Of a DNA stretch of 64,000 nucleotides, positions 7,429 to 16,372 are shown piece after piece. The DNA is taken from positions 372,001-436,000 of the forward strand of contig FSRD01000003.1 of NCBI GenBank assembly GCA_900129675.1. Reading direction: 5' to 3'. The notes under the pieces are model-generated. The model saw only the letters and a program-made list of their open reading frames with translations, was not told where the DNA came from and searched no databases. This DNA comes from Bradyrhizobium erythrophlei. Lineage in GTDB: Bacteria; Pseudomonadota; Alphaproteobacteria; Rhizobiales; Xanthobacteraceae. Made by a program: the position numbers and the translations under genes. Every line of letters begins with the position of its first letter. Position 1 is the stretch's first letter.

Positions 7429-8455
7429 ATGATGGCACAAAATGAGCTTGTTGTCGTCGGTATCGACGTGACCAAGGACAAGGTGGATGCGTGCATTCGC
7501 TCGTTGTCACAGCGGCAGACGTTCCCGAGCACCGCAGAGGGGCGTCGCGCACTGATCCGCTGGCTTCGCAAACACAAAGTCGGCAAGGCAGCCATGGAGG
7601 CTTCCGGCGGCTACGAGCGGGACTGGGCCAAGCTGCTGCGTGAGGCTCGCATCGAAGTCCGGATCGTCGACCCGAAGCGGGTGCGCAGCTTCGCCCAATC
7701 GGCCGGGCGGCTCGCCAAGAACGATGCGATCGATGCCGAGATGATCGCCTGGTTCGCCGAGACCTTCACCGACGCGCCAGGCCAAGCGTACGATGCAGAA
7801 CGTGAGAAGCTGGTGCAGATCGTGAATGCGCGTCAAGCCCTGCTCGACGTGCAGACCAGCCTGCAAAACAGGAGCGAGCATTCCGCGCCAGACGTCGTGC
7901 AGAAGACGCAGGCGCGTCTCCTGAAGAGGATCGCCCGCGAAGTCGCCAAGCTCGAGGCTGCGATCACGGCCATGATCAAGGCCGCGCCGCACTTTGCGGA
8001 GCTCGCTGAGATCATCGAGAGCGTGCCGGGGCTCGGCAAGGTCACGTCCGCCGCCCTGATCGCGGCGATGCCGGAACTCGGCCAGGTGAGCAACAATATC
8101 GCCACCGCCTTGCTGGGGGTGGCTCCTTACGATGACGACAGCGGCCAGCGGCGCGGCGATCGGCACATCAAGGGCGGGCGCCGCAAGGTTCGCAACCTCT
8201 TCTACATGGCTTGTCTCGGGGCCGCGACACGGCACAACCCCGTACTCAAGGCCTTCTACGATCGCCTGATCGCCAAGGGAAAGGAGCCGAAGGTTGCGCT
8301 CACCGCCTGCATGCGCAAGCTCATCTGCATCCTCAACACCATGATCGCGCGGCGAGAAAAATGGGACACGACACGCTACAAAATGAGCGATCCCGCTCGG
8401 CTTCCGCCGAGCGCATGCACAGCCTAAAGACCTGGGAGCGGACGGGGCTAGACAG
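7297..8455 (+). mobile_element. IS110-family insertion sequence (ends approximate)
   Basis: The element contains one transposase gene with about 130 bases of noncoding sequence on its left and a short right flank. IS110 elements lack conventional terminal inverted repeats, so the boundaries cannot be fixed by eye. The chosen ends run from just after the hairpin at 7271-7296 to GGACGGGGCTAGACAGG. Members of this family encode a structured bridge RNA in a noncoding end; the left flank is the candidate here. Confidence 0.5.
7429..8427 (+). CDS. IS110-family transposase (DEDD recombinase)
   Basis: A recombinase of about 332 residues. Counting from the second ATG (7432), the N-terminal RuvC-like domain shows Asp12 (GIDVTKDKVD), Glu56 (AAMEASGGYE), and Asp98/Asp101 (KNDAIDAE), the family's DEDD tetrad. 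The C-terminal Transposase_20 domain has VPGLGKVTSA and a D-S-G motif with Ser237, matching the second catalytic serine known for IS110 enzymes. The frame is intact. AAGGAAGGGAG precedes the ATG-ATG start. It is probably an active or recently active copy. Confidence 0.93.
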   Translation: MMAQNELVVVGIDVTKDKVDACIRSLSQRQTFPSTAEGRRALIRWLRKHKVGKAAMEASGGYERDWAKLLREARIEVRIVDPKRVRSFAQSAGRLAKNDAIDAEMIAWFAETFTDAPGQAYDAEREKLVQIVNARQALLDVQTSLQNRSEHSAPDVVQKTQARLLKRIAREVAKLEAAITAMIKAAPHFAELAEIIESVPGLGKVTSAALIAAMPELGQVSNNIATALLGVAPYDDDSGQRRGDRHIKGGRRKVRNLFYMACLGAATRHNPVLKAFYDRLIAKGKEPKVALTACMRKLICILNTMIARREKWDTTRYKMSDPARLPPSACTA

Positions 8456-8508
8456 GTTTTGACTGATTTGCCCGTCGGGTTGGATTTCCAGGGGGTGCGC
8501 CCAACTCT

Positions 8509-8634
8509 CTCCGTCATTCCGGGACGCGCCACTTGGCGCGGGCCCGGAATCCATACTCCCGATCGTGGTTATGGATTCTCTGATGTGCAATTGCACATCA
8601 TAGCTCGCGCTACGCGCGCCCCGGAATGACGGAG
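8509..8634. repeat. Palindromic intergenic repeat (CCGTCATTCCGGG)
   Basis: CTCCGTCATTCCGGG at the left is matched by CCCGGAATGACGGAG at the right, with an internal TGATGTGCAATTGCACATCA palindrome. It fills much of the 333-base gap between the transposase and the ABC permease. I see no gene in the rest of that gap. Confidence 0.75.
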
Positions 8635-8760
8635 GGAAGGGTGCACGGTCGTCGCGAGAATGACGGGCCCATGTCGCAAATTGTCACACTGAAGCCACTA
8701 GACAGTATTTATCCAACGGGTTAATTTCTCCCCAGAAAACGAAGACCGAGGGAGTGGAGC

Positions 8761-9570
8761 GTGGCCGAGCAAAGGGGCCCTGGAGGCGTAGCGAAAGCGC
8801 TGAACGCGGCGTGGGTGCGGCCGTTTCTGTTCCTGATTTTCATCGTCGTGGCCTGGGACCTGACCATCCGCCTGTTCCACATTCCGGCCTACCAGATCCC
8901 GGCGCCCGGCGATGTCGTCGCCGTGCTGTGGACCGATTGGCCGGAACTGCTGCGGCAGGCGTGGCCCACAACGTATGCGACCATCTGCGGCTTCCTGCTG
9001 TCGGCGCTGTTCGGCATTCCCGTGGCGATGCTGATCGCGGGCTCGAAGACGGTGGAGAGTTACGTCTATCCGCTGCTGGTGTTCTCGCAATCGGTGCCGA
9101 AGATCGCGATCGCACCCTTGTTCGTGGTCTGGTTCGGCTTCGGCATCATCCCGAAGGTGATCTCGGCATTTTTGCTCGGATTTTTTCCGGTGGTGGTCTC
9201 GGCGGTGCAGGGGTTCAAATCGGTCGACCCCGACATGGTCGATCTCGCGCGCGCCATGCAGGGCAGCCGCTTCCAGGTGTTTTGCGCGGTCAATCTGCCG
9301 CATGCGATGCCGGCGATCTTTTCCGGCCTGAAGGTGTCGGTGACGCTGGCGGTGGTCGGCGCCGTCGTCGGCGAGTTCGTCGGCTCCAATTCCGGCATCG
9401 GCTACGTGTTGCAGCGCTCGATCGGCACCTTCGACCTGCCGACGATGTTCGCGGCACTGGTGATCCTGGCATTGCTCGGCGTCGTCCTGTTCTGGATCGT
9501 CGACCGAATCGAAAGTTTCGTCATTCCCTGGCATGTCAGCCAGCGCGAGGACATCATTTTCGCTTCGTAG
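8761..9570 (+). CDS. ABC transporter permease, SsuC/TauC type
   Basis: A 269-residue inner-membrane permease of the nitrate/sulfonate/taurine-type import family. It has about six hydrophobic segments (for example PFLFLIFIVVAWDL near residue 20 and ALVILALLGVVLFWIV near 240). The conserved cytoplasmic coupling region is around residues 155-190 (VDLARAMQGSRFQVFCAVNLPHAMP). The start is GTG with GGGAG close upstream. It is the first gene of an import-and-catabolism operon; the binding protein and ATPase follow, each separated by a family A repeat. Confidence 0.9.
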   Translation: MAEQRGPGGVAKALNAAWVRPFLFLIFIVVAWDLTIRLFHIPAYQIPAPGDVVAVLWTDWPELLRQAWPTTYATICGFLLSALFGIPVAMLIAGSKTVESYVYPLLVFSQSVPKIAIAPLFVVWFGFGIIPKVISAFLLGFFPVVVSAVQGFKSVDPDMVDLARAMQGSRFQVFCAVNLPHAMPAIFSGLKVSVTLAVVGAVVGEFVGSNSGIGYVLQRSIGTFDLPTMFAALVILALLGVVLFWIVDRIESFVIPWHVSQREDIIFAS

Positions 9571-9602
9571 GATCATTGCAGAGAAGCAGGCAGAAGAACA
9601 AC

Positions 9603-9687
9603 CGTCATTGCGAGCGAAGCGAAGCAATCCATAGTGCCGCAAGTGGAGAAATGGATCGCTTCGTCGCTATCGCTCCTCGCAATGACG
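9603..9687. repeat. Family A palindromic repeat, copy 2
   Basis: Short version of the element: CGTCATTGCGAG and GAAGCAATCCAT, a brief centre, then ATGGATCGCTTCG and CTCGCAATGACG. It sits between the permease and the binding-protein gene of the same operon. Confidence 0.85.
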
Positions 9688-9714
9688 AATAACAAAAGCA
9701 GGGAAGGAAAAACA

Positions 9715-10713
9715 ATGGTGCGAACAATAATGGCGGTTTCTGCCGCACTGATCTGGATGGCGCTGGCCGTGGTGCCGGCATCGGCGGCCGACAAGGTCGT
9801 GCTGATGCTGAACTGGTATGTCTATGGCGAGCACGCGCCGTTCTATTACGGCAAGGCCAAGGGCATTTACGCCACTGAGGGCATCGACCTCGAAATCCAG
9901 GAAGGCCGCGGCTCGGCGGCGACCACGCAGGCGGTTGCGGCCAAGACCGCCGACTTCGGCTATGTCGACGTGCCCACCATGATGCGCGCGGCGATCAAGG
10001 GCGCGCCCGTGATCGCAACCGGCGTGCTGCTGCAGACGAGCCCGATGTCGGCGATGGGGTTTGTCGACAAGAACATCAGAAAACCCGTGGACATCAAGGG
10101 TAAGACGGTCGCGATCACGCCCGCGGATTCGATGACCCAGATCTGGCCGCTGTTCCTGAAAAAGACCGGCCTGAAGGAAGGCGATTTCACCACGGTCGCC
10201 GGCGACGGCCAGACCAAGCTGAACGCCGTGATCAACGGTCAGGCCGATCTCTTGCTCGGCTATGTCATGGACCAGTCGATGAAGATCAAGGACGCCACCG
10301 GCAAGGACGTCTATCCGATCAAGTTCGCCGACTACGGTATCAACATGGTCTCCTCCGGGATCATCGCCAACACCGATTACGTCAAGGCCAACGCCGACCT
10401 GGTCAAGCGCTTCATGTCGGCGACCACGAAGGCGGTCGAAGCCGCCGAGAAGGACCCGAAAGGCGCGGCGCGGTCGATCCTCGATGCCAATCCCAAGGGC
10501 GGCAAGATCGATACGCTGACGCAAGGCTTTGAGCTCACGATCCCGCTCTATCGCACGCCGGAAACCAAGGCCAAACGGCCGTTCCAGGTCACCGACCAGA
10601 ACATGACCGACACGGTCAATCTGATGGTCGAATATGGCGGCCTCGATGCCAAGGCCAAGGACAATCCGAAGGCGTTTTATACCAACGACTATCTGCCGAG
10701 AGGCGGCTCGTGA
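9715..10713 (+). CDS. ABC substrate-binding protein, NMT1/THI5-like
   Basis: A 332-residue periplasmic binding protein. The start at 9715 gives a clean signal peptide: basic start, hydrophobic stretch, and A-S-A-A cleavage region at about residues 22-25. The upstream frame opens inside a repeat and is not credible. The mature start VVLMLNWYVYGEHAPFYYGKAKGIYATEGID is typical of NMT1/SsuA-like domains that bind pyrimidine precursors, sulfonates or aromatic acids. The ligand is unknown; the downstream enzymes suggest a polyhydroxylated or carboxylated compound. Confidence 0.9.
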   Translation: MVRTIMAVSAALIWMALAVVPASAADKVVLMLNWYVYGEHAPFYYGKAKGIYATEGIDLEIQEGRGSAATTQAVAAKTADFGYVDVPTMMRAAIKGAPVIATGVLLQTSPMSAMGFVDKNIRKPVDIKGKTVAITPADSMTQIWPLFLKKTGLKEGDFTTVAGDGQTKLNAVINGQADLLLGYVMDQSMKIKDATGKDVYPIKFADYGINMVSSGIIANTDYVKANADLVKRFMSATTKAVEAAEKDPKGAARSILDANPKGGKIDTLTQGFELTIPLYRTPETKAKRPFQVTDQNMTDTVNLMVEYGGLDAKAKDNPKAFYTNDYLPRGGS

Positions 10714-10726
10714 GTGCGAGTTTTGA

Positions 10727-10811
10727 CGTCATTGCGAGGAGCGACAGCGACGAAGCAATCCATCTCTCCGCTTGCTGAGGCATGGATTGCTTCGCTTCGC
10801 TCGCAATGACG
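10727..10811. repeat. Family A palindromic repeat, copy 3
   Basis: ACGTCATTGCGAGGAGC and GAAGCAATCCAT, mirrored by ATGGATTGCTTCG and GCTCGCAATGACG. It lies between the binding protein and the ATPase gene. Confidence 0.85.
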
Positions 10812-10846
10812 GCTCTTACCGACTGCTTTCTATTGGATCAGGCTGA

Positions 10847-11692
10847 ATGAAATCCGCAATCAAGGCCAACGTTGAACAGCCGGCCGCGCATCTGCGCCTG
10901 GTGTCCGATCGCGCCGCCAGCGGCACGGCGGGGATCACGCTCTCCGGCGTGTCGAAAACCTACCGGTCGCGCGACGGCGATGTACCGTCGCTGCGGCCGC
11001 TGGACTTTCATATCAACGAAGGCGAGTTCTTTGTCGTGGTCGGCCCGTCCGGCTGCGGCAAATCCACATTGCTCAAGATGATCTCCGGCCTGCTGCCGCC
11101 ATCAACGGGGGAAATCCTCGTCGAAGGCGAGCAGGTGACAAAACCGCACGGCAATGTCGGCATCGTGTTCCAGAATGCGCTGCTGCTGCCGTGGCGCAAC
11201 ATCCTGTCCAACGTGATGTTGCCGATCGACATGAAAAAACTGCCGCGCGAACAATATCTGGCGCGCGCCAAGGCGCTGTTGAAACTGGTCGGGCTCGAGG
11301 GTTTTGAGAAAAAGCTGCCCTGGCAATTGTCGGGCGGCATGCAGCAGCGCGCCTCGATCTGCCGGGCGCTGGTGCATGACCCGAAAATCATGCTGATGGA
11401 CGAGCCGTTCGGCGCGCTCGACGCCATGACGCGCGAGAAGATGAATGTCGAGTTGATGCGGATCCAGCGCGAGACCGGCAAGACCGTGCTTCTGATTACG
11501 CATTCCATACCGGAAGCGGTGTTCCTGGCCGACCGCGTCCTTGTCATGACCGAGCGGCCCGGCGCGATCGCGGCGATCTACGACGTGCCGCTGCCGCGGC
11601 CGCGTTCGCTCGACGCCATGGCCGATCCCGCCTTCAGCGAGCTGGTGCAGCGGATCCGCAAGCACTTTTTCACCCAGGGCACGCTGGACTGA
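10847..11692 (+). CDS. ABC transporter ATP-binding protein, SsuB/TauB type
   Basis: A 281-residue ATPase that energises the importer encoded by the two genes upstream. Walker A is GPSGCGKST near residue 66, the signature is LSGGMQQRAS near 163, and Walker B is IMLMDEPFGALD near 182, followed by the H-loop ITHSIPEA. About 25 extra residues precede the ABC core. The stop overlaps the next start (TGATG), showing translational coupling of transport to catabolism. Confidence 0.92.
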   Translation: MKSAIKANVEQPAAHLRLVSDRAASGTAGITLSGVSKTYRSRDGDVPSLRPLDFHINEGEFFVVVGPSGCGKSTLLKMISGLLPPSTGEILVEGEQVTKPHGNVGIVFQNALLLPWRNILSNVMLPIDMKKLPREQYLARAKALLKLVGLEGFEKKLPWQLSGGMQQRASICRALVHDPKIMLMDEPFGALDAMTREKMNVELMRIQRETGKTVLLITHSIPEAVFLADRVLVMTERPGAIAAIYDVPLPRPRSLDAMADPAFSELVQRIRKHFFTQGTLD

Positions 11693-13098
11693 TGCCTTAT
11701 CGCCTGTCCATACGAGATATCGCCTTCTTCGAACGACCGGTCAGCTTTGCCCGGCCGTTCCGCTTCGGCGCGGTCGTCATCAACGCCACGCCGCAGGCGT
11801 TCGTGCGGGTCGAGATCGAGGTCGAAGGCAAGGGCATGGCAACGGGTGCCAGCGCCGAGTTGCTGGTGCCAAAGTGGTTCGACAAGCGGCCGCATCTTGC
11901 GCCGGACGAAACGGTGGAAGCGTTGCGGCGCTCGCTCACGATCGCGCGCGAGCTTTATCTCGGGCGCGCCGGTTTTGACACCGCATTCGGCCTGCATGCG
12001 GCGTGCATCGATGCTCAGGTTGAGGCCTGCGCGCGCGAGGACATCCCGCCGCTTGCGGCGGCCTACGGCCCGGCCGAGATCGACAAGGCCATCCTCGATG
12101 CGCTGTTGCGCTGTGTCGGGATGAACTTCTTCGACGGCATGGCCGGAAATATCGGCGGTATCGACGCGCGTCTGTCGCGCGATTTGAATGATGAGGAGGT
12201 CGCGGGCTTCCTGGCCGGACGTCAACGGCTGGAGCGCGTTGCGATTAGGCACACCGTCGGGCTCGACGACAGGATAGAGGGCGAGGGCGGCGTCGCCGAC
12301 GCAAAGGAAACCGCCGGCGCGCGGTATTTCAAGTTGAAGCTCAATGGCGATCCCGCGCATGACGCGGATCGCCTGATCCGCATCGGCAAAGAACTCGCCG
12401 CATTGCCGCATGACTACAGGATTTCTCTGGACGCCAATGAGCAATATGCCGACCTGACGGCGGCTCTGGGGGCGCTGGTCGAGCGGCTCGACTGCGATGA
12501 TGCGCTGAAGCCGATTGCGGCAAAACTGTTGTATCTCGAACAGCCGATGCCGCGCGACGTTACCCGGCAATCGCCGCTGGGCGCGCTCGCCTACCGCAAT
12601 TTCATCATCGACGAAGCCGACGATTGCTATGACGCCTTCCCGGTGGCGCGCGCGCTCGGCTATCGCGGCATTTCCTCGAAATCGTGCAAGGGCATCTACA
12701 AGTCGATCGTCAATGCGACCCGCGCCGCGAAATGGAGCGCGACGGGCGAAAAGTACTTGATTACCGGCGAGGACCTGACCTGTCAGGCCGGCCTCGGCGT
12801 CCAGCAGGATCTCGCGCTGGGCGCCCTGATCGGCGTCACCCATGCCGAGCGTAACGGTCACCATTATGTCGATGGCTTTGCCGAAACGCCGGCCGGCGAG
12901 GCCGAAGCGTTCCTGTCGGCGCATCCCGATCTCTATGCCCGCGACGGCAACCAAATCCGCCTCGCGATCCACGACGGCGATCTCTTGACGGGATCGCTGA
13001 CCGCACCCGGCTTTGCCACATCCGTCCATCCGGACTGGTCCACCCTGTCGCCGCTGGCGCGGCCGATAACACGAGTTTTGCAGGAGCAGATTGTATGA
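11692..13098 (+). CDS. Enolase-superfamily (mandelate racemase-like) enzyme
   Basis: A 468-residue enzyme of the enolase superfamily, which abstracts a proton alpha to a carboxylate using a bound Mg2+. Candidate active-site residues are the K-L-K motif (Lys214, Lys216), metal ligands Asp247 (SLDANEQY), Glu283 (LEQPM) and Asp307/Glu308 (IDEADD), and Lys330 (ISSKSCKG). It is about 80-100 residues longer than typical acid-sugar dehydratases. The likely role is dehydration or racemisation of a sugar acid, inferred from family and operon. It overlaps both neighbours by a few bases. Confidence 0.8.
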   Translation: MPYRLSIRDIAFFERPVSFARPFRFGAVVINATPQAFVRVEIEVEGKGMATGASAELLVPKWFDKRPHLAPDETVEALRRSLTIARELYLGRAGFDTAFGLHAACIDAQVEACAREDIPPLAAAYGPAEIDKAILDALLRCVGMNFFDGMAGNIGGIDARLSRDLNDEEVAGFLAGRQRLERVAIRHTVGLDDRIEGEGGVADAKETAGARYFKLKLNGDPAHDADRLIRIGKELAALPHDYRISLDANEQYADLTAALGALVERLDCDDALKPIAAKLLYLEQPMPRDVTRQSPLGALAYRNFIIDEADDCYDAFPVARALGYRGISSKSCKGIYKSIVNATRAAKWSATGEKYLITGEDLTCQAGLGVQQDLALGALIGVTHAERNGHHYVDGFAETPAGEAEAFLSAHPDLYARDGNQIRLAIHDGDLLTGSLTAPGFATSVHPDWSTLSPLARPITRVLQEQIV

Positions 13099-14246
13099 CG
13101 ACCAAACGCCTCGGCCTGATCATGAACGGCGTCACCGGCCGGATGGGGCTCAACCAGCATCTGATCCGCTCCATCGTTGCCATCCGCGACCAGGGCGGCG
13201 TGCTGTTGTCGAACGGCGATCGCATGATGCCCGATCCGATCCTGGTCGGCCGCGACGCGGAAAAGGTGGAAGCCTTGGCCAAGCGTTTCGACGTACAGCG
13301 CTTTACCACCGATCTCGACAAGGCGCTGGCCGACAAGAATGACACGATCTTCTTCGATGCCGCAACCACGCAGGCGCGCCCGTCGTTGCTGACCAAGGCG
13401 ATCAACGCCGGCAAGCACGTTTATTGCGAGAAGCCGATTGCGACCAATCTCGACGAAGCCGTGGCCGTGCTGCGGCTTGCCAACGCCAAAGGCGTCAAGC
13501 ATGGCACGGTGCAGGACAAGCTGTTCCTGCCGGGCCTGAAGAAGCTCGCCTTCCTGCGCGATTCCGGCTTCTTCGGCCGCATGCTCTCGGTGCGCGGCGA
13601 GTTCGGCTATTGGGTGTTCGAAGGCGGCTGGCAGGAAGCGCAGCGGCCGTCGTGGAATTATCGCAGCGAGGATGGCGGCGGCATCATTCTGGACATGGTC
13701 TGCCACTGGCGTTACGTGCTCGACAATCTCTTCGGCGAAGTCGAGAGCGTGAGCTGCCTCGGCAGCACGGATATTCCCGAGCGGTTTGACGAGAGGAACA
13801 GGAAATACACCGCGACCGCCGACGATTCCGCCTACGCCACCTTCCGCCTCAAGGGCGGCGTGATCGCGCATATCAACATGAGCTGGGTGACGCGGGTCTA
13901 TCGCGACGATCTCGTCACCTTCCAGGTCGACGGCACCCACGGCTCGGCGGTGGCGGGCCTTTCCGATTGCGTCATCCAGGCGCGACAGGCGACGCCGCGG
14001 CCGGTATGGAATCCGGACGAAAAGCGCACGCATGATTTCTATGCCGACTGGCAAAAGCTTCCCGAGAACGTCGTCTACGACAACGGTTTCAAGGAGCAGT
14101 GGGAAATGTTCATTCGCCATGTCTGCGAGGACGCGCCCTACAAATACACGCTGCTGGAAGGCGCCAAGGGCGTGCAACTCGCCGAATGCGCGCTGCTGAG
14201 CTGGAAGGAGCGGCGCTGGATCGACGTCGCGCCGATCAAGGTGTGA
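13095..14246 (+). CDS. Gfo/Idh/MocA-family oxidoreductase
   Basis: A 383-residue NAD(P)-dependent dehydrogenase of the glucose-fructose oxidoreductase/inositol dehydrogenase family. The N-terminal Rossmann fold begins RLGLIMNGVTGRMG. GKHVYCEKPIATNLDEA near residue 115 contains the family's E-K-P motif with its catalytic Lys. The C-terminal beta-sheet domain follows. It overlaps the upstream gene by ATGA and precedes the DUF993 gene by 10 bases. It probably oxidises a hydroxyl of a sugar-like substrate to a ketone. Confidence 0.88.
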   Translation: MTTKRLGLIMNGVTGRMGLNQHLIRSIVAIRDQGGVLLSNGDRMMPDPILVGRDAEKVEALAKRFDVQRFTTDLDKALADKNDTIFFDAATTQARPSLLTKAINAGKHVYCEKPIATNLDEAVAVLRLANAKGVKHGTVQDKLFLPGLKKLAFLRDSGFFGRMLSVRGEFGYWVFEGGWQEAQRPSWNYRSEDGGGIILDMVCHWRYVLDNLFGEVESVSCLGSTDIPERFDERNRKYTATADDSAYATFRLKGGVIAHINMSWVTRVYRDDLVTFQVDGTHGSAVAGLSDCVIQARQATPRPVWNPDEKRTHDFYADWQKLPENVVYDNGFKEQWEMFIRHVCEDAPYKYTLLEGAKGVQLAECALLSWKERRWIDVAPIKV

Positions 14247-14256
14247 GGACTGGAAA

Positions 14257-15450
14257 ATGAACAAGCCCGTTTTGCCGGTCTCGTCGCTGTCGCTAAGACT
14301 GCCGACTGCGGACCGCTCGATCGAGACCTATCGATTGGCAGCGTCGCGAACCTTTCCGGCCAAACTGCAAGGCACGCTCAACCGCGTCGCGTTCTCCGCC
14401 GCGCATGTGGTGGCCGATCCCCTGGCCGAGTGCGACCCGTGGCTGACGGCGGCGGTCGACTGGGACCGGACGATCGCGTTCCGCGAACACGTCTGGGACC
14501 TCGGCCTCGGTGTTGCCGAAGCGATGGACACCGCACAGCGCGGCATGGGGCTGGACTGGCCGACCTCGCTGGAATTGATACAGCGCTCGGTGAAGGCCGC
14601 CAAGGCCAGAGGCAACGCGCTGGTGTTCTCCGGCGCCGGCACCGATCATCTCGCGGTCGAAGATGCCAAAACCATCGACGACGTGATCCGCGCTTACGAA
14701 GAACAGATCGCGGCGGTCGAAAAAGCCGGCGGACGCATCATCCTGATGGCGTCGCGGGCACTAGCAAAACTCGGCCGCAACGCCGACGATTACGCCAAAG
14801 TCTACAACCGCGTGCTGTCGCAGGTCCGCGAGCCTGTGATCATCCACTGGCTCGGCGACATGTTCGATCCGGCATTGGCGAATTACTGGGGCACGTCCAG
14901 CCTCGATACCGCAATGGACATCGCGGTCGGCATCATCAATGCCAACGCCACCAAGGTCGATGGCGTAAAAGTCTCGCTGCTCGACAAGCAGCGCGAGATC
15001 GACGTGCGCCGCCGGCTCGACAAGAATGTCAAAATGTATACCGGCGACGACTTCAACTATGCCGAGCTGATCGCCGGCGACGACGCGGGCTTTTCGCACG
15101 CGCTGCTCGGCATTTTCGATGCGATCGCGCCGGCGGCGTCCTATGCGCTATCGCGGCTGGCGGCCGGTGACGCGGCCGGTTTCCACGACGTGCTGGGGCC
15201 GACGGTGCCGCTGTCGCGCCATATCTTCACGGCGCCGACGCGGTTCTACAAGACCGGCATCGTGTTCATGGCCTGGCTCAACGGCCATCAGGACCACTTC
15301 ACCATGGTCGGCGGGCAGGAGAGCACGCGCTCGACCTTGCATCTGGCCGAACTGTTTCGTCTCGCCGACAAGGCCGGCCTGCTCGCCAATCCGGAGCTGG
15401 CGACACGGCGGATGAAGACGTTGCTGTCCACCCGCGGCGTTGAATCCTGA
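14257..15450 (+). CDS. DUF993 dihydrodipicolinate-synthase-like protein
   Basis: A 397-residue protein of the DUF993 family, which is related to the DapA/N-acetylneuraminate-lyase TIM barrels. It has VFSGAGTDHL near residue 125, the long helix KTIDDVIRAYEEQIAAVEKAGGRIILMASRALAK, and VIHWLGDMFDPAL near 195. A retro-aldol or decarboxylating step in the operon's pathway would fit, but I know of no established reaction for the family. Its last base is shared with the next start (TGATG). Confidence 0.8.
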   Translation: MNKPVLPVSSLSLRLPTADRSIETYRLAASRTFPAKLQGTLNRVAFSAAHVVADPLAECDPWLTAAVDWDRTIAFREHVWDLGLGVAEAMDTAQRGMGLDWPTSLELIQRSVKAAKARGNALVFSGAGTDHLAVEDAKTIDDVIRAYEEQIAAVEKAGGRIILMASRALAKLGRNADDYAKVYNRVLSQVREPVIIHWLGDMFDPALANYWGTSSLDTAMDIAVGIINANATKVDGVKVSLLDKQREIDVRRRLDKNVKMYTGDDFNYAELIAGDDAGFSHALLGIFDAIAPAASYALSRLAAGDAAGFHDVLGPTVPLSRHIFTAPTRFYKTGIVFMAWLNGHQDHFTMVGGQESTRSTLHLAELFRLADKAGLLANPELATRRMKTLLSTRGVES

Positions 15451-16313
15451 TGCGGGATTTTTCGAGCGATCATCGCTGGCTGTCGCTGAACACGGCAACC
15501 GTCCGCAAGCAGGGCGATCTCGTCCAAATCATCGATGCCTGCGCCCGCCATGGCATCCGCGCCATCGATCCCTGGCGCGACCAGGTCGCGGCCGTCGGGC
15601 TCGGCCGCGCCGCGCGTGCCATGCGCGACGCCGGGCTCGAGCTGTCAGGCTATTGCCGCGGCGGCATGTTCACGGCCGACGCCGCGCACCGGACCGAGAT
15701 GCGCGACGACAATCGCCGCACCATCGACGAGGCCAGGGCGCTGGGCGCACCCTGCATCGTGCTGGTCGCCGGCGGCCTGCCGCAATATTCGCGGCCCGGC
15801 AGCGGCGCCTCAAAGGATATTGCGGCGGCGCGGGCGCAAGTCCACGACGGCGTGGCCGAAATGCTGGACTACGCCAGACAGGCAAATATGCCGCTGGCGA
15901 TCGAGCCGCTGCATCCGGCCTATGCCGCCGACCGCGCCTGCGTCAACACCACGAAACAGGCGCTCGATCTTTGCGACGCGCTTGACCCGCAGCGATCGGG
16001 CGCGCTCGGCGTAGCGCTTGACGTCTATCACATCTGGTGGGACCCCGAGATGCTGCCGCAGATCGCCCGCACCGGCAAGGATCGCCTGCTCGCGTTCCAT
16101 GTCTGCGACTGGCTGGTGCCGACCAAAGACATCCTCAACGACCGCGGCATGATGGGCGACGGCGTCATCGACATCAAATCGGTGCGCGCGGCGGTCGAAG
16201 CGCAGGGCTTTAGCGGCTATTCCGAGATCGAGATATTTTCCAACGATTGGTGGGGCAGGCCGATCGATGAGGTTTTGCAAATATGCATCGAACGGCACCG
16301 GACGGTGGTTTGA
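15450..16313 (+). CDS. TIM-barrel sugar isomerase/epimerase (AP endonuclease 2 family)
   Basis: A 287-residue xylose-isomerase-like TIM barrel. Metal-site segments are visible: AIEPLHPAY near residue 150, VALDVYHIWWDPE near 190 and LAFHVCDWLVPT near 215, with GYSEIEIFSND near the end. Such enzymes isomerise or epimerise keto sugars or dehydrate inosose. It is the final gene of the operon, in front of the IS630 element. The pairing with a Gfo/Idh/MocA enzyme is common in cyclitol and 3-keto-sugar pathways. Confidence 0.85.
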   Translation: MRDFSSDHRWLSLNTATVRKQGDLVQIIDACARHGIRAIDPWRDQVAAVGLGRAARAMRDAGLELSGYCRGGMFTADAAHRTEMRDDNRRTIDEARALGAPCIVLVAGGLPQYSRPGSGASKDIAAARAQVHDGVAEMLDYARQANMPLAIEPLHPAYAADRACVNTTKQALDLCDALDPQRSGALGVALDVYHIWWDPEMLPQIARTGKDRLLAFHVCDWLVPTKDILNDRGMMGDGVIDIKSVRAAVEAQGFSGYSEIEIFSNDWWGRPIDEVLQICIERHRTVV

Positions 16314-16372
16314 GCGGCGCGAATCGCCCCGCGGCCGGTGGCTGAATGAACCTCATCACTCCCGGACGCGAC

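Noticed and set aside
7067..7432. Short frames upstream of the IS110 transposase as genes
   Set aside because: They have Arg/Ser/Cys-rich translations with no bias, run in all phases and sit in repetitive sequence.
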